Shown here: one piece after another, positions 11,901-23,265 of the stretch
Layout: the number at the start of each line of letters is the position of its first letter
Numbering within the stretch: position 1 is the stretch's first letter
NCBI RefSeq assembly: GCF_016086655.4
Contig: NC_052140.2
Span: 1,612,001-1,676,000, forward strand
Length of the DNA: 64,000 nt
Direction: 5' to 3'
DNA from: Lepeophtheirus salmonis
Lineage: Eukaryota > Arthropoda > Copepoda > Siphonostomatoida > Caligidae
Position numbers and translations under genes: made by a program
The notes under the pieces: model-generated
The model's database searches: none
What the model saw: the letters and a program-made list of their open reading frames with translations, nothing else
What the model was told of the DNA's origin: nothing

Positions 11901-14900
11901 CAGTCTTATGACCGGTGCTTATCGGTCTTTTTTGGTTACTAAAACAGCCTAAATGATATAATTACTAACTTTGTCCTAACAGCTGTTCAACATAACCTCT
12001 TTCAAGGTACAAGATAGCTAAAGTTTAAAGTAGGAGGTGTATGGCTACATAGGATTAATATACGTTCTATCTATCATATATTTTTTTCTTCGTTTTTATA
12101 TTATTCAATCCTTGCTATGAGTGAAGAATAGCTAGGACTGAAGGACAGAGGTATCGGTCCTTAAGATCATTTGAAAGTTAAAAAAGATCGGACCGACAAA
12201 AAAAAAAAAGACTGAAAGGAGGGGGAAATAGACAGATTAGACAATCAGTCCTAGGACTGATCCAACACTTACACGTTAGTCATTTTTATACTTTCAAAAT
12301 TTAATTCATCATGACATTTTCACTCATACAAACAATGAATATTTTAAATTAGATAACCTCTTTATTTCGAAAGGATAACTAAGCGTTCTGAAGATTATAT
12401 ATGCAAAGTTCTTAGAAATGAACTATCTATTGGTCCGTTCCAAAACTAAATACGTGTAAACGCATGATAATCCCCCATAAAAACATTAATTTTAAAAATA
12501 AAATGATTTTTTTATTGAGATTTTTGAGTCTGAGTCATAACATAAAAGTCCATAACTTAATATGTTTTCCTTGAACCTATTCAAGTTTGGTATCAAATCA
12601 AACTTCATAAGAAAATTAAGGATTTTTATGTTACATACGTGGCCTGTCACAAAAAACTAGCTGTAATGATTTTTCTCATAATTGAGTGTGGATTACATTT
12701 GTATTCTTCAACGAATATTCGTCAATTTCTATCTACGATTTATTCTTATTAATCCTCTCGATGTGTCGCAAATCACACTACTTAAAGTAGCCAAAATTGA
12801 TGGATCTTATTGGAAATGCCAATCAAGACCAAATCAAGTCTTTAAAATCAAATAAAAGTTCCAAACTATAGTTAAAATTATTCAGTATCTTACTCATCCC
12901 CCAAATTTGAATACAAAGCCTATAATTAACTTAAGTATGCCCATGAAATGTTGGGCTACATGTATATATGAAGTAAAAAAATATCTAGACTTTTCTTGCT
13001 TTTTGCTCAAGATTGTTTTTATATATGAGCATTTGATGTCCCCCAAGACCACCTCATATTTATTGATTTTTTTGTATGCATGGTCTGATCACCATGTATC
13101 ACATATGAGAGAATAGTTAAGAAAATCTATCAAAAATTTAGAAATCATGGGGTGTTTGATGTACTCATCTTCGATTTCTAAAATTTAGAATTTCGATTCA
13201 CTCAAATAAATTTTCAATCGTTATTATTTATGTAGATGCTAACTATTAATTTGCGTCATCTAAGAGTTGAAGGAGGAGCAATTAATTAATGATGGTATTT
13301 AGTTAAAGAAACGAAAATCAAAAGAGAATTGTTGTGTTAATGAGACAAATTATATAATTATAATATATATATTTTAACTACTACTCATTTTATTTCTTAA
13401 TAGTTTCATACACTGGAAGACGATTTGAACTTCACAGAACTATATTTCGACAGTTCGAAGATTCGTCTTGTACTCCTCCTCCTACTGGAATTAGTAGTAG
13501 TAATAGTCTTTGCTCACAAAATGAAAGAAGCACATGTGATATAGATGATAATTATTCCTCAGAAGAGGAGCTCAAAGAAATAATCAGTGAGAAGCAGCCA
13601 CCAGGCTTTTCGGGTACATCTACCTCGTCTACCAGCGTCGCAGCCGAAAAGCGTAAATGGTCCGAAATAGACGGGTCGGACTCTGAGTCTGAGGTGAAAT
13701 ACATTACGTCATACTAAAAAAACTATAGATATATATGTTGTGTAGAAGATTTCCATTTCTTCGTCTTAAAATGCATTATTTAATATTTAGATTGGTCATT
13801 CTAATAATTATCAACTAACTATACATTGGTTATATCATTTCATTTTTATATATTAAAATGATAGGGTTATTATCTATTTATAAGTGATGAAACTGTGATT
13901 ATTTGAACTTTATACTGTGCCACAGAATACTTATATTCAATAATTTGTATTTAAACAGTACATTATCATCCATGGAATATTCAATTGTTGCATGATCCTC
14001 ATCCCAAGTACTGTAAATCCTTCATTTCAAATTATTCATCTCATCTTTTTGGGTGCAATTTGTACACAACATATACACCATGGAAAAAATAAAGCTCCTT
14101 GTTGTATCTTCATTTGACTGGTTCTTCAAATTCCAAAAATGCACTTTTTCCCCTTTGAAAAATGCATTGCAAAAAAAGTATAGATCTTATGTTATACATA
14201 CATAAAGGATAAAAATGTGAGCGGTAGAGCAATATTTTAAGGATATTCCTAAGGATCTGAGGATCTTTTTTGCAGACCGAAATTAAAATCGTAGACAAAC
14301 ATTTCCTTTTCTTTTATTTGATTTTTGAATGAAACTTTTTATTTAAGCAAGTATGGACATTTTTTTCTCAAAAAGGAAGTGCTTCGGCTGAGAAAAAGGT
14401 TGTATTCTAATAGATTTTAAACATATTTTCTTTAGTTTCTCTATATATAATAGAACAATAATGTGTATATTAAAGTATCACAATATATTTTAGTTAATTT
14501 GGTCAAGATTTGTGAATAATTAACCTAAAGTCTAGAATAATGAATCCTCTATTTTTGAAAAAAAAGAAGATTGATTGGGGAAAAATTGATATTAACTACG
14601 GAATATATTTATTACTAACAGTTGAAATTGATCAAAAACACTCTTAAATATGATAATAAATAATTATTAAATATGAAATATGATAATACTTCATATTTTC
14701 CTATTAAAAGGATTAATTTTCTCTGGCATTGATTAAATAGTGTAAAGAATTGCTGTGTTCATATGATCACGGTAGGCGTTAATGGGTTAATAAGAGACCA
14801 AAAGTTCAAAGTATAACCGTCTTTTCTATCATTTTCAGACCGAAACCCAACGCTCTCTTCATGTTGAATCTGAGTGTTTCTATTTTTCTTTCTCAAACTA

Positions 14901-17900
14901 ATTATGTGTATGAATGTGTAAATATATTTTGCTCTTATCACAAAGTTAGAAATTTTCTTGTAAAATAGAACAAAAAAGTCTGTCATGGTGTATAAACTAT
15001 AAAAGTTTAATTAGTTATTATTAATATGAATTTATACGAATTCAATGCAACAACGTTGGCATGTAAGCACTTGTCTTAAAGACTTTTGTTCTTCTTTTGA
15101 GAGAGAAAGAGAAAAATACTCTAATTAACTTTTATTATCTTGATCAACCTTCTTTTTCCACTCGTAATGTCCCAATACACATCATTGTCAAACCTCTGAA
15201 TTAATGATCATGTAGATTTAAAATGAGATAAATTAAAACTAGGATAATAATTAATTATAATTTTCTTTTATCAAAAAAGAAGTTGCTGATGTATCTTTAC
15301 TTATAATATGGCAAAATTATAATGATCAATTTCTCTATATTATTAATAATCGTGTATCTATGTATCACAGTTTCGTTCTTTGGGGCTAACAGGCTTGCCC
15401 TTAAATGTGGCATGTGAATACTTTACTGAGTCCTAAGTAACCGGGTTTATTAAAGTTATCCATTTTTTGCAATAAATCCTTCAAATAGTAACATACATTA
15501 TTTATTTAACTAATGACACAATTTTGTTTATTAAATTAAGAATATAAGAGGGAGTAATTATATATCTACCGCACTCCCTTTGTATATCCGAATATCCCTT
15601 ATGAAGGCTGTTAAATAATAAAATATCTTCTTTTGAAAATATATACATTTTATTATATAAAAATCCTGGGAATATTTCAAGAAACTTTTGTTTCTTCCGA
15701 TGTTTTATTAGGAGGCTTTTATGTTCTCAAAATGAGACAAAAAGTTTTAATTTAAAGAGTTCATTTTATTGTAAGCCAAATCCGAACAAGTTCGAGTACC
15801 TTTTTTAATTAATTCATAACAAGTTTTAACATAATTGATAATCAATTATGTATTTAGGATTATACAGGAATTTAAATTTTAAATATATAATCCTCTCATT
15901 ACTACCCCCTATAAAACTATTTTTTATCAATTTCAGTAAAGTTATTTCTCTCATTTTAAAGTCAACAAATACTATACTATTAGTAGTATCGTTTCTTTCT
16001 TCAAGAAATTATTTTATGTTTTACAAAGTTAACTTTAATCACTAAAATAAAAACGCACACATTAATTAATAATAATTTATTGAACTTAACTAATTTTTAT
16101 TATTTGTTTCCGTCTAGACTCAATCTCCTGCATTTGTGATAAGGTCAGTTAGTTCCAGCTCAGTGGAAGATGAAAAATATACTCTTGGCGTTACAACTCC
16201 GGTCCAGTTCCGTACTTCACCCCCTCTTGATGTACATAGGCCTCGCCAGTCTCAATCTCCGCCACCCAAATTCTTCCATCTATCTTCTACTACCTCAAGT
16301 GAGCCAGGACAAAGTTCAGATATTCCGAGTAAGTGTGTTTCTATTGTTTCATTTGTGGCCCGTCAACACAAAAACAAGCTAGGGTGTTGTTGTTTTAAAA
16401 AAATATGGAATGAGGATTATATTAGTATTCTTTGACGAATATTCGTCCAATTTCATCAACAAAGTATCCTTAATATATTTTTGGATGTACTGTTAGTAAC
16501 ACTTCAAGTAACCAAAATTGATCATTACAATAAAATAATGAGAAATTGTTAAGTTTTATGTATTTGAAGAAGTCATGTCCGGGCCAAATTAAGTCACTTA
16601 AATCAAATAAAGTTTCTTAACTATAGGTAAAATTATTGAGCATCGTAAGTCATTTCAATTATTTGTATATAATTCCTCAAACATCTTGATGAAATGTTTT
16701 TATATGTGAAGTAAAGAAATGAATTCGGTGTTTTTCCTTTTCTTGATTTTTGTTCAAGATTGATTTCATCTTGAAATTTTAGTTTGTCCTTATTAGTATA
16801 GATATTATAAAGAGAATAAATAATAAAAAGAGTGATTTGTGCAGGAGAGAAATAAAGTAAATAGTAGTAAATACTATATTTCTTTGCAAAAAAAGGCTTG
16901 AAAAATCATTAAATATTATTTTTTGGCAATGGTTTTTAATTATATACTAAAGTAAAACTATATATTTGAATAATTAAATTTAAAAAATATGACATTTAAT
17001 TTGTATTAATCTATATTACAAACTGTTCACAATCCACGAAATTAAAGATTTTCTTAAACAAGTATGCCATGTTATAATATGTAATTTGCTATGTGTCATT
17101 CTAAAAGTGTCTATTTAAAAAATTATATATCTGATAAAATCATTACTGAAAGCAGCATCACATGAAGTTTTGTCAGTTATGCAACAAAATTATACTCTAC
17201 CCAGGGATTGCATTTAAAATAAGTGATAAATTAAATGGGTATCAATTTCTGGTTATTTCATGTGTATTACTTAATATACACTTTTTATAGTTCAACGTAT
17301 TATTTAATTAGTGCAATCTTTTTAGAGCATAACCAGTGAGGAAAAAAAAAAAGACTTACGCGCGTACTTATACTGTCTATCCAAATTAATATTAATTCAA
17401 GTAACCCCTGTTCTCCTATGTGTGAGCCATTGTTTTGACTTACAATTTGTATATCTCGCCTAAATATTATATTACTCAGGTTTTGTTTGGGTATGTTAAA
17501 GCGATTTGTAAAGACTCGGGATAGGTCGACTGTAATTGACTTAAATTATTTTATAGTTTAGAAAACAGGAATTTTTTATTTATTTTTATCTTGATGAAAA
17601 TCATTACCAGCATTGTATACTACTTTATGCCAATGATAAACTGTCATATTTGAATATAATCAAAGTGATATGTACTGAAAATCCCCAAGAATGTCTAAAG
17701 ATGTACAATTATTTTTTGGTTGATAAATTAGGTACGAGAAAATATCTTATTCTTTCCATTGTAATCGTTAATAGTTGAATTTTATCTGCAATATGGAAAT
17801 AAGATTCTATAACGATGTAAGACCATTTTTTTTAAATATATTTGAGGGTAAGATTAAACTAGGAAATAGAGGGATATTTTGATAGAACTGTACGGTTGCC

Positions 17901-18649
17901 CCAATTTGGCATTCAATAGTCTAATATATTCCTAAATATTGATGGAAAAAGTGTTTTCATTGTTATAAAACTGGGTTGTTTAGAGGCCCAAAATGGCCGA
18001 TGTTAATATGTCACACGAAAATGCTCAATTCAGAATTAAATAGAAAAGGTTGCACTGGCCTACGAAAATAATATTATTATTGTTTTATTCCATAAGCTTA
18101 TCTTACTTCTTTTTTTTTAGTAATTGGAGATCAATCCAAAAGACACCATCGTCGTCACTCTGGAGATAGCAGACATTATTCTCCGAGTAAGCGTCATCGC
18201 TCTACGCCAAGACCTCACAATATTCAAAGACCTTGTCTGGATTTTGAGAAAATGCAACAGGTAAGACTGCATATCAAACCCCTCGATTAGTGATCATTGC
18301 AGAGCCCCTTTTTTTTTGGGGGGCAACTTATTGTATTTGAATGTTAGGGATTTCTTGACATCCTGGTAGAGTCGAATCTAAGATCAGTGTGCGTGGCCCT
18401 TTTATTTTTAAAGGAACATTTTTTATCAATCTTTTAATTAAAAAAATTCCAAGGGGGGAGGATAGGTAGTGGGACAAGTTCCCATTAAAACCATATGAGT
18501 GGAGACCTTTTGGGAATCACTTTCATAGATTACTGACGACTCATATAACTTTGTCTACTACATACATTCCTTTCTTTTTTCAGATTAAGAAACGGGTAGT
18601 GACATCTTGGCGCCCTAAAGGGACGGAGCTCTCTTTATTCTGCTGGTGA
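8831..18649 (+). CDS. Gene 1: acidic/Ser-rich probable nuclear protein, FAM53-like?
   Basis: Six exons (8831-8908, 8985-9051, 13404-13693, 16118-16328, 18121-18260, 18584-18649) join in a single frame of 852 nt, 283 residues. Every intron is GT-AG and the phases agree (0, 1, 0, 1, 0). Residues 1-26 open with MSLQFLAKKLEGQSLREEE. Residues 27-48 are an acidic tract. Residues 51-66 (YTGRRFELHRTIFRQF) look like a conserved helix. Residues 68-215 are Ser/Thr/Pro-rich with acidic SDSESE and KRKW. Residues 217-250 are rich in His, Arg, Lys and Ser, like a nuclear localisation signal. The end carries RPCLDFEKMQQ (252-262) and TSWRPKGTELSLFCW. The LxxQSL start and the RPxLDFxKM motif recall FAM53/Simplet, nuclear proteins linked to beta-catenin localisation, but this is a memory match only. 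No enzyme domain or membrane segment is visible. Confidence 0.85.
8985..9051 (+). CDS. Gene 1 coding exon 2, acidic tract
   Basis: The 76-nt intron before it ends in a CTTT/CATT tetranucleotide run that serves as the polypyrimidine tract, then TTTAG. The exon encodes E/D-rich residues 27-48 and ends GAAGAAGAAG before GTAAGT, phase 1. Confidence 0.85.
9225..9780 (+). repeat. Degenerate tandem array in gene 1 intron 2 (about 5 units)
   Basis: Five diverged units of about 100-120 bp start near 9237, 9338, 9462, 9556 and 9665. Each opens with a GA(G/A)ACACTCTTT-like block, continues with a pyrimidine tract and a TGAGAGGAGTAGT-like block, and ends with an AAGCTGAAC(C/A)GAT(A/G)AA-like block. The pattern is not seen elsewhere in the window. 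It begins about 175 bp after the exon 2 donor. Confidence 0.55.
9918..10345 (-). mobile_element. R1 element (MITE), inverted copy in gene 1 intron 2
   Basis: It ends in 'tgcttttgtgttgacaggcc' and starts with the related 'ggggtcaatataaaaacaat'. The internal order of blocks (cttgattttt, tttgaatAATaagc, agtcTCTTAAAT-like, caattttggctact, tttgacgaat-like) is the reverse complement of the plus-strand copies at 10718 and 16355. Noncoding. Confidence 0.7.
10718..11076 (+). mobile_element. R1 element, plus copy in gene 1 intron 2
   Basis: It begins 'tgggccgtcaacacaaaag' and ends 'caagattgtttttattttaa', with the canonical internal blocks (gacgaattatcgtcaattta, aaggggtcatatct, taagtctcttaaatcaaa). With the inverted copy ending at 10345 it leaves a 370-bp spacer. 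The apparent open frame on the other strand (10976-11365) spans the element boundary and is not a gene. Confidence 0.75.
11255..11697 (+). repeat. Duplicated segment K, copy 1
   Basis: It is collinear with 22862-23265: shared 'aatcaagaatgtttttctta', 'agtcaacgtttcggacga', 'aatcataattatgctctaaa', 'ttttgatcgaggttac' and 'accatcttgtctcctct'. No inverted ends were found, so it may be a repeat of unknown class or a small segmental duplication. Confidence 0.65.
11832..12270 (+). mobile_element. MITE family A, AGTGTTGGATCGG ends
   Basis: The left end 'agtgttggatcggctta' and the right end 'gactgatccaacactt' form an inverted repeat. The interior carries many GGTCC/GGACC and 'agactg' blocks and a 'cctctttcaag' stretch also seen in copies at 21606-21936, 49490-49882 and 56968-57258. 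No coding sequence; probably hAT-like or another cut-and-paste class. Confidence 0.7.
12639..13030 (+). mobile_element. R1 element, plus copy in gene 1 intron 2
   Basis: It starts 'gtggcctgtcacaaaaaact' and includes 'gacgaatattcgtcaattt'-type and 'aagtctttaaaatcaaat' blocks. The right terminus is degraded after 'caagattgtttttatatat'. Confidence 0.65.
13404..13693 (+). CDS. Gene 1 coding exon 3
   Basis: It encodes residues 49-145 (the first base of codon 49 comes from exon 2). The acceptor is TTCTTAATAG and the donor GAG/GTGAAA is weaker than those of exons 1, 2 and 4. It contains the YTGRRFELHRTIFRQF block and the acidic KRKWSEIDGSDSESE block. Confidence 0.85.
13756..14042 (+). repeat. Duplicated segment P, copy 1 (gene 1 intron 3)
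   Basis: It is collinear with 47808-48075 about 34 kb away: 'cttaaaatgcattatttaat', 'attggtcattctaat', 'cagaatacttatatt' and 'agtactgtaaatccttcatt' occur in the same order and orientation. The similarity starts 62 bp after exon 3, so the intron start itself may belong to a repeat. Confidence 0.65.
14043..16117. other. Gene 1 intron 3 remainder
   Basis: AT-rich without recognised elements, inverted termini or coding exons. Confidence 0.5.
16118..16328 (+). CDS. Gene 1 coding exon 4
   Basis: It encodes residues 146-215, Ser/Pro-rich (SVSSSSVEDEKYTLGVTTPV, then RPRQSQSPPPKFFHLSS). Acceptor CCGTCTAG, donor CCGA/GTAAGT, ending in phase 1. An open frame runs on past the donor into an R1 element, but the downstream residues are transposon sequence. 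Confidence 0.85.
16355..16772 (+). mobile_element. R1 element, reference copy
   Basis: It starts 'gtggcccgtcaacacaaaaa', 26 nt after the exon 4 donor. It carries all family blocks in order: gacgaatattcgtccaattt, aaccaaaattgatcattaca, aagtcactTAAATCAAAT-like and 'ttgatttttgttcaagattg'. The right terminal repeat is degraded here. R1 has at least ten copies or fragments in this window, in both orientations, and no coding region, which fits a nonautonomous DNA transposon. Confidence 0.75.
16773..18120. other. Gene 1 intron 4 remainder
   Basis: AT-rich. A family G terminus lies at 17948-18025 ('actgggttgtttagaggccc', 'aaaatggccgatgttaatat'). The intron ends in a T-rich tract before the exon 5 acceptor. 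Confidence 0.5.
18121..18260 (+). CDS. Gene 1 coding exon 5, basic region and LDFEKM motif
   Basis: It encodes residues 216-262: KRHHRRHSGDSRHYSPSKRH, then RPCLDFEKMQQ. Acceptor TTTTTTTTAG, donor CAG/GTAAGA, both strong. Phase 0 at the end. Confidence 0.85.
18584..18649 (+). CDS. Gene 1 terminal coding exon 6
   Basis: It encodes IKKRVVTSWRPKGTELSLFC plus a final Trp and a TGA stop. The acceptor TTTCTTTTTTCAG is excellent. The higher GC content and preserved frame against AT-rich surroundings support it. Confidence 0.8.
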   Translation: MKKRVVTSWRPKGTELSLFCW

Positions 18650-20350
18650 TAAAAATGTATAAAAGTTTATTTCCAATAATACTGATAAATAGTTGTCTAC
18701 ACACGTGCTTCCTCCTTCGTATACACGTGTGTCTACTCACAAAGCTATCTTTCATTTCGACAACTACAGTGACTTAATTATTTAAGGATTTAATCACATT
18801 TAAGGAGGAAGGAACGAGGAATTCTTCAAAATTTTCTAGCAAGGAAAGCTTGCTGCTTGAGTTGAAGATTTTATTTAAACCAGAATTCAGTTTTAAAAAC
18901 ATCTTTTCATTGTCTACTTTTTTGTCTTTCTCATTTGTTATTTCATTAACATTATTATTGCTTATTTTTTTATTATTTTTTTAGAGGGGTCACCTTTACA
19001 TACCATAATCATTATCATCCAATTAATTACCTATAATTCAGTAACTTACGTTTTCGTCTTATTGTTATGTATGTAATTATTATTTTGTGTTTGGTTTGAT
19101 GTTTTGTCCTCCCATACTTAGATTGCCGGGCCACTACTACTACCACCACTTTCCAAAGGAATTGAGTTCTAATTTGTTCATGATCATTCAGTGATATGAT
19201 TTGTTATATATTTTTTTTTATGTTTAATTAATACACAAGTTGTAAATTTATAAAATGAATCAATCAGGTTATTTTAATTATTAAAAAGTTACATACAGTT
19301 CCCACGGACACTTGTTCTAAACGTGCCATCTGCACTAAGCTGTTGCTTTTTCAGTTTCTACTTCATTTACCGCCGTTTAATACAGATTAAACTGTATATA
19401 CAAAGCATTATTAGTGTCGCTCAATAAATTATAGTGATCTCTCGCTCACTGCCCCATTTTGTGTGCGTACTGCCGCTCGTTTTTAGAATCAATGAGGGTC
19501 TATGCTTTAAAAGTAAGCGTCGAAACACGTCTTATTTGTATCCTTTTCCCCACGTAAGGTATCGCTTTTTACGTTACCAGATCAGCTAACGTTCCTTAAT
19601 CTTTTCTCTTCATTACTTATGTAATTTTTCTCCCATTCGCAGAGTTCACCTTGTACATTCATTTAAAAGAGTAAATATGTTGGGTTGCATAGTTATGTAG
19701 TAATACATCCCTAGCAGTAAAAAAAACCATCACCATGCCAATATGTTTTGGATAAATATTCATCTCGTGGTCTTCGTTTCGCTACTTGATTTATAGCTTT
19801 AGAAAATATACTTTTCTTACAATTGTAATGTGCCATTTAAGATTGTGAGCGGAGTATCACTCATGAATTTTGAGGGCTGCTCACTAATGCTTTGATAATA
19901 TAATACTTGAATTGACTTATGTATTTATGTAAACATTAGTATTTTTTTACGCGCAAAGGCCCCTATTATTATTTTTTTGCAAGGGATTTTTTTTTTCATT
20001 GCTTTCTATACCAAATCAGGGTGTATCTGTACAAAGAGGTACTGCCGGCTCAACAAAAAGTAGTAGTGTGTACGTCATTTAACAAAAAACAAAAAAAAAC
20101 ACATTTTTAAATTATTTCTGATCCAGACTTAATCATTTTTGGAATATCAATTTTACTATTTATCTTTTTTGTGATATTATTAAAGGAGAAGTGAGGTGAT
20201 GATGATGTATTGAAGAAAGTGTTGCACCAGGTACCACACAGTGTTTTATTTTGTTATCCTTCCTTTTTCTTTAAGTATTGTACATTTTTGGATATACAAA
20301 CATCTCTCATACATATTAGGGGCCTTGTAAAAATATTGTTTTAAGTAATT
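18650..20350 (+). other. Presumed 3' UTR / downstream flank of gene 1
   Basis: No transposon family was recognised here, unlike the neighbouring sequence, which fits a long 3' UTR. An AATAAA at 19423-19428 followed by a TG-rich stretch is one candidate polyadenylation signal. TTATT-rich tracts near 18950-18980 could be AU-rich mRNA elements. The extent is a guess. Confidence 0.35.
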
Positions 20351-21605
20351 TTGCCGTACGATACACATTCCCCACAGTTTTATGTTTTTATCTAATAGAT
20401 TCGAACTTTAACTTTAGTTCATAACTCTTGAAACAATCCTTTCTTTCCATCGAAGGTGTTTCTTACATTTCTTCAAGCCTCAACACAAATCACGACTATG
20501 ATTCATTAAGGTACCACAGTCAATGAGTCCTTTCGAAATAGACCCATGATCCCGGATCTGTGACTCCTTACTAACACACAACATTTCCTTTTTGTCTTCT
20601 GATCTATTGTAGATGATATACATAAGTAAAGAATAAAAGTAAAGTTCGAACTTATAAGTAGGGAAGTGAAAATGCGCACATTTTGAAGTGTACAATTGTA
20701 TTCTTTGGAAACTTAAAAATGAGTGTATTTTATCTTCTTTAACTAGGGTATAAAAACATAAAAAGATGGTGAATGCTTCAGGCGGCTTAATCTCTTAAAA
20801 TGCAAAATGACTGGTCACGTTACCAAATATGTATGTACTAAAGTTTTTTTGCTAAACCCTAGTGTACGTACTTAGAACATCATATCCCCTAATTGTAATC
20901 CTTTGTTTTTTTAGTTATATTTGACAACAATTATTTAAATATATATATATATCAGTCTTTCAATAATTAATGCATAATTATAGCTGGCATAAATATCTTT
21001 TCTTTAGTAAAAAAAATCAATGAGTTTTTGGCACATTTATAATTATCCTATAACGCCATACGTTTTGAAATCCTCGATTTGAGTAGTTTTGACAATTTTT
21101 TATAAACAATGGATAATCATTAAACAGTGCAAATTTCCTACTGTTGATCTTCCAGTATTGTTGCAAACGTATTTTGGCTCATCGAAAAAGTGATAAAACC
21201 ACCTGTTTTTCTGAATAATTACAAATCTAATTTCAAAGGTGTTTTATATGGAGAAAACCATTCTTTTTTATAAAAACATTAGCAAAAAAAGTCTCTCAGT
21301 TACTTGGAATTAAAAAAAAACATTCTCCATTTCTAACAAAAAAAACTTAAAAACCTTTGATTTTGACCGATATTCAAAAAAACAACTGCACCCACTTTCA
21401 TTCGTAGAAACGGTCAATGATTCTTACTTTTAAAAGAATCTGGCATTAAAACTCAATGGGCGTTATAGGTTTAGTATTATTGATAATGTGTGCGTGGGGG
21501 ATCAGAGAGAACGAAACTTCTTTCATTTAATGAATGTAGGGAAGAAATTTTTGCTAGTTATGATTATAATATTTTAATAAACTTACTATTTTTTCTGTCA
21601 TTATT
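20351..21605. other. Intergenic, no gene seen
   Basis: AT-rich with homopolymer runs. The open frame on the minus strand at 20480-20695 has no recognisable content. Confidence 0.45.
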
Positions 21606-21936
21606 AGTGTTGGATCGGTTCTAAGACGGATTTCCTATTCAGTCTTTTTTTTTTTTTTTTTTTTTTTATGATCTTTTTTATCATTCAAGGGGTTCTTTCG
21701 AGCGATAATTTGGCCTTTCAGTCCTAGCTTTATTTTTATTAAGTTCTAGCCACACACAGGTACATGGTCTCTTTTAAAGAGGTTATGCTGAACACTTGAA
21801 AGGACGTAGTCAGTTACTACGTCCTTTCAGCTGTTGTAATTACCCTAAAAATCGGATAAAGATGTATCCTAGGACTGAAAAATTTGATTAGGACCGGATT
21901 GATAGAACCGCTGTCTTTTTAGACCCATCCAGCATT
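21606..21936. mobile_element. MITE family A, copy 2
   Basis: It starts 'agtgttggatcggttctaag' and ends near 'gacccatccagcatta'. It shares internal 'tctcttttaaagaggttatg' and 'ctttcagctgttgtaatta' blocks with the other copies. A T run of 23 (21645-21667) lies near the left end. Confidence 0.65.
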
Positions 21937-22429
21937 AGTCATTATACATAAACACATTATCATTGATTTTTTAAAAGTGGGTCGAAATTTATTTGTCTGT
22001 GATGAGACCTGATTTTTTTTTTCTGGGAAGAGCCATGGAATTTTGTATAGTTATTATTATTATTATTTTTAAATCCATTTTCTTGAATCTTTGTCTCTCT
22101 CTCTCTCTCTTTGCCCTACAATTTGCCCTCTCTCTCTCTAAATAATTATTTGTTTTTTGACAACTATATTAATATATCGGTCATTAATTTAATAATAATG
22201 ATAATTCAAGTGACGTCAATTCCCTGTATAATTATATCTAGTATGCTGTGTATTTAAATATAATTATATAATATTATGTGATATATGAATATAAGTATTT
22301 TAATTAATTAATATTACCTATTATTGACCACTTATTTTTCTTATGTTTTTTTTTGCCGTTGTTTAGTGTTAATATATTTATATAGAGTTGCAAAAGTATG
22401 CCCTTAGACGAGCGCGACACTTTTTCTAC
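21937..22429. other. Simple-sequence region
   Basis: ATT repeats around 22052-22068, two TC runs at about 22095-22140, and AT-rich sequence. No gene. A TGACGTCA octamer sits at 22211-22218. Confidence 0.5.
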
Positions 22430-22805
22430 TTGGTTATCTGAGCAGTGTTTCTTTCCCTATTACGTAATCAGTGTTCTTTAATTTGGAGGATAACACATTC
22501 GTGTGCTGATGGAGAATAACACTGGAAATTTGTTGGGGAGTAATAAGTTTAAGTCCTTATTTGACTCGGATTAGAATTGAGGATCAACATATCAGTAATC
22601 CCGGTACAAATATATCCTTGCTGGAATGCGAGATACAGAGTAGTGGTATTTGTGTTTATTTCATTCCTCTCACGGCTGTCCTTCTTGTACTCCAGAGTAG
22701 AATTGAGGATTGACATCGGAGTGAGTAAGCTGTTCTCTTCCAAAACATTCTTCAATAGTCAGGGTGTCCATGTTGATTTTTGGTTTCTATATTTTAACAC
22801 ATAAT
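22430..22805 (+). repeat. Repeat family E, copy
   Basis: It has 'taagtccttatttgactcgg', 'agaattgaggatcaacatat' and 'gtgtccatgttgatttttgg' in the same order as 44905-45200 and 23390-23560. The 'agaattgaggat' block occurs twice within the copy (about 22572 and 22699), suggesting an internal duplication. Confidence 0.55.
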
Positions 22806-22861
22806 TTTCAATCACTAGATATAAGTGCTCTTCGGGCCTATGTACATTGGAGTAAATATAC

Positions 22862-23265
22862 TTTAAGGGAAAGGGGCGTCATGTATATGAATCAAGAATG
22901 TTTTTCTTATCTCTAATTATGATTCCTCTAAAATTCTAATTAGGCGCTATTTTCATCTATCTCTAGTGCAGTTCATTGTTATCAAGTTTTTGACTTAAGA
23001 ATCCTCTTAAGTAATTTAATACAAGTCAACATTTCGGACGAAGTTATGTATTTTCCGTTAGAATAAATCCGAAACATACATATTAATTACAACCACAATT
23101 CTTAGTATCTGAATCATAATTATGCTCTAAAAATTATAAAAGTTATTTTAAAACAATTTTTGATCGAGGTTACGTCAATCCTGAACATCATTCATATACA
23201 TAGTTTTTATTTACTTTTTATTTCAACCATCTTGTCTCCTCTCTTTTTTTTAGTCTCGATGATGT
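22862..23265 (+). repeat. Duplicated segment K, copy 2
   Basis: Direct-orientation counterpart of 11255-11697, with an extra stretch around 22950-23010 and a deletion in the middle. The divergence (many substitutions and indels) shows the duplication is old. Confidence 0.65.
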
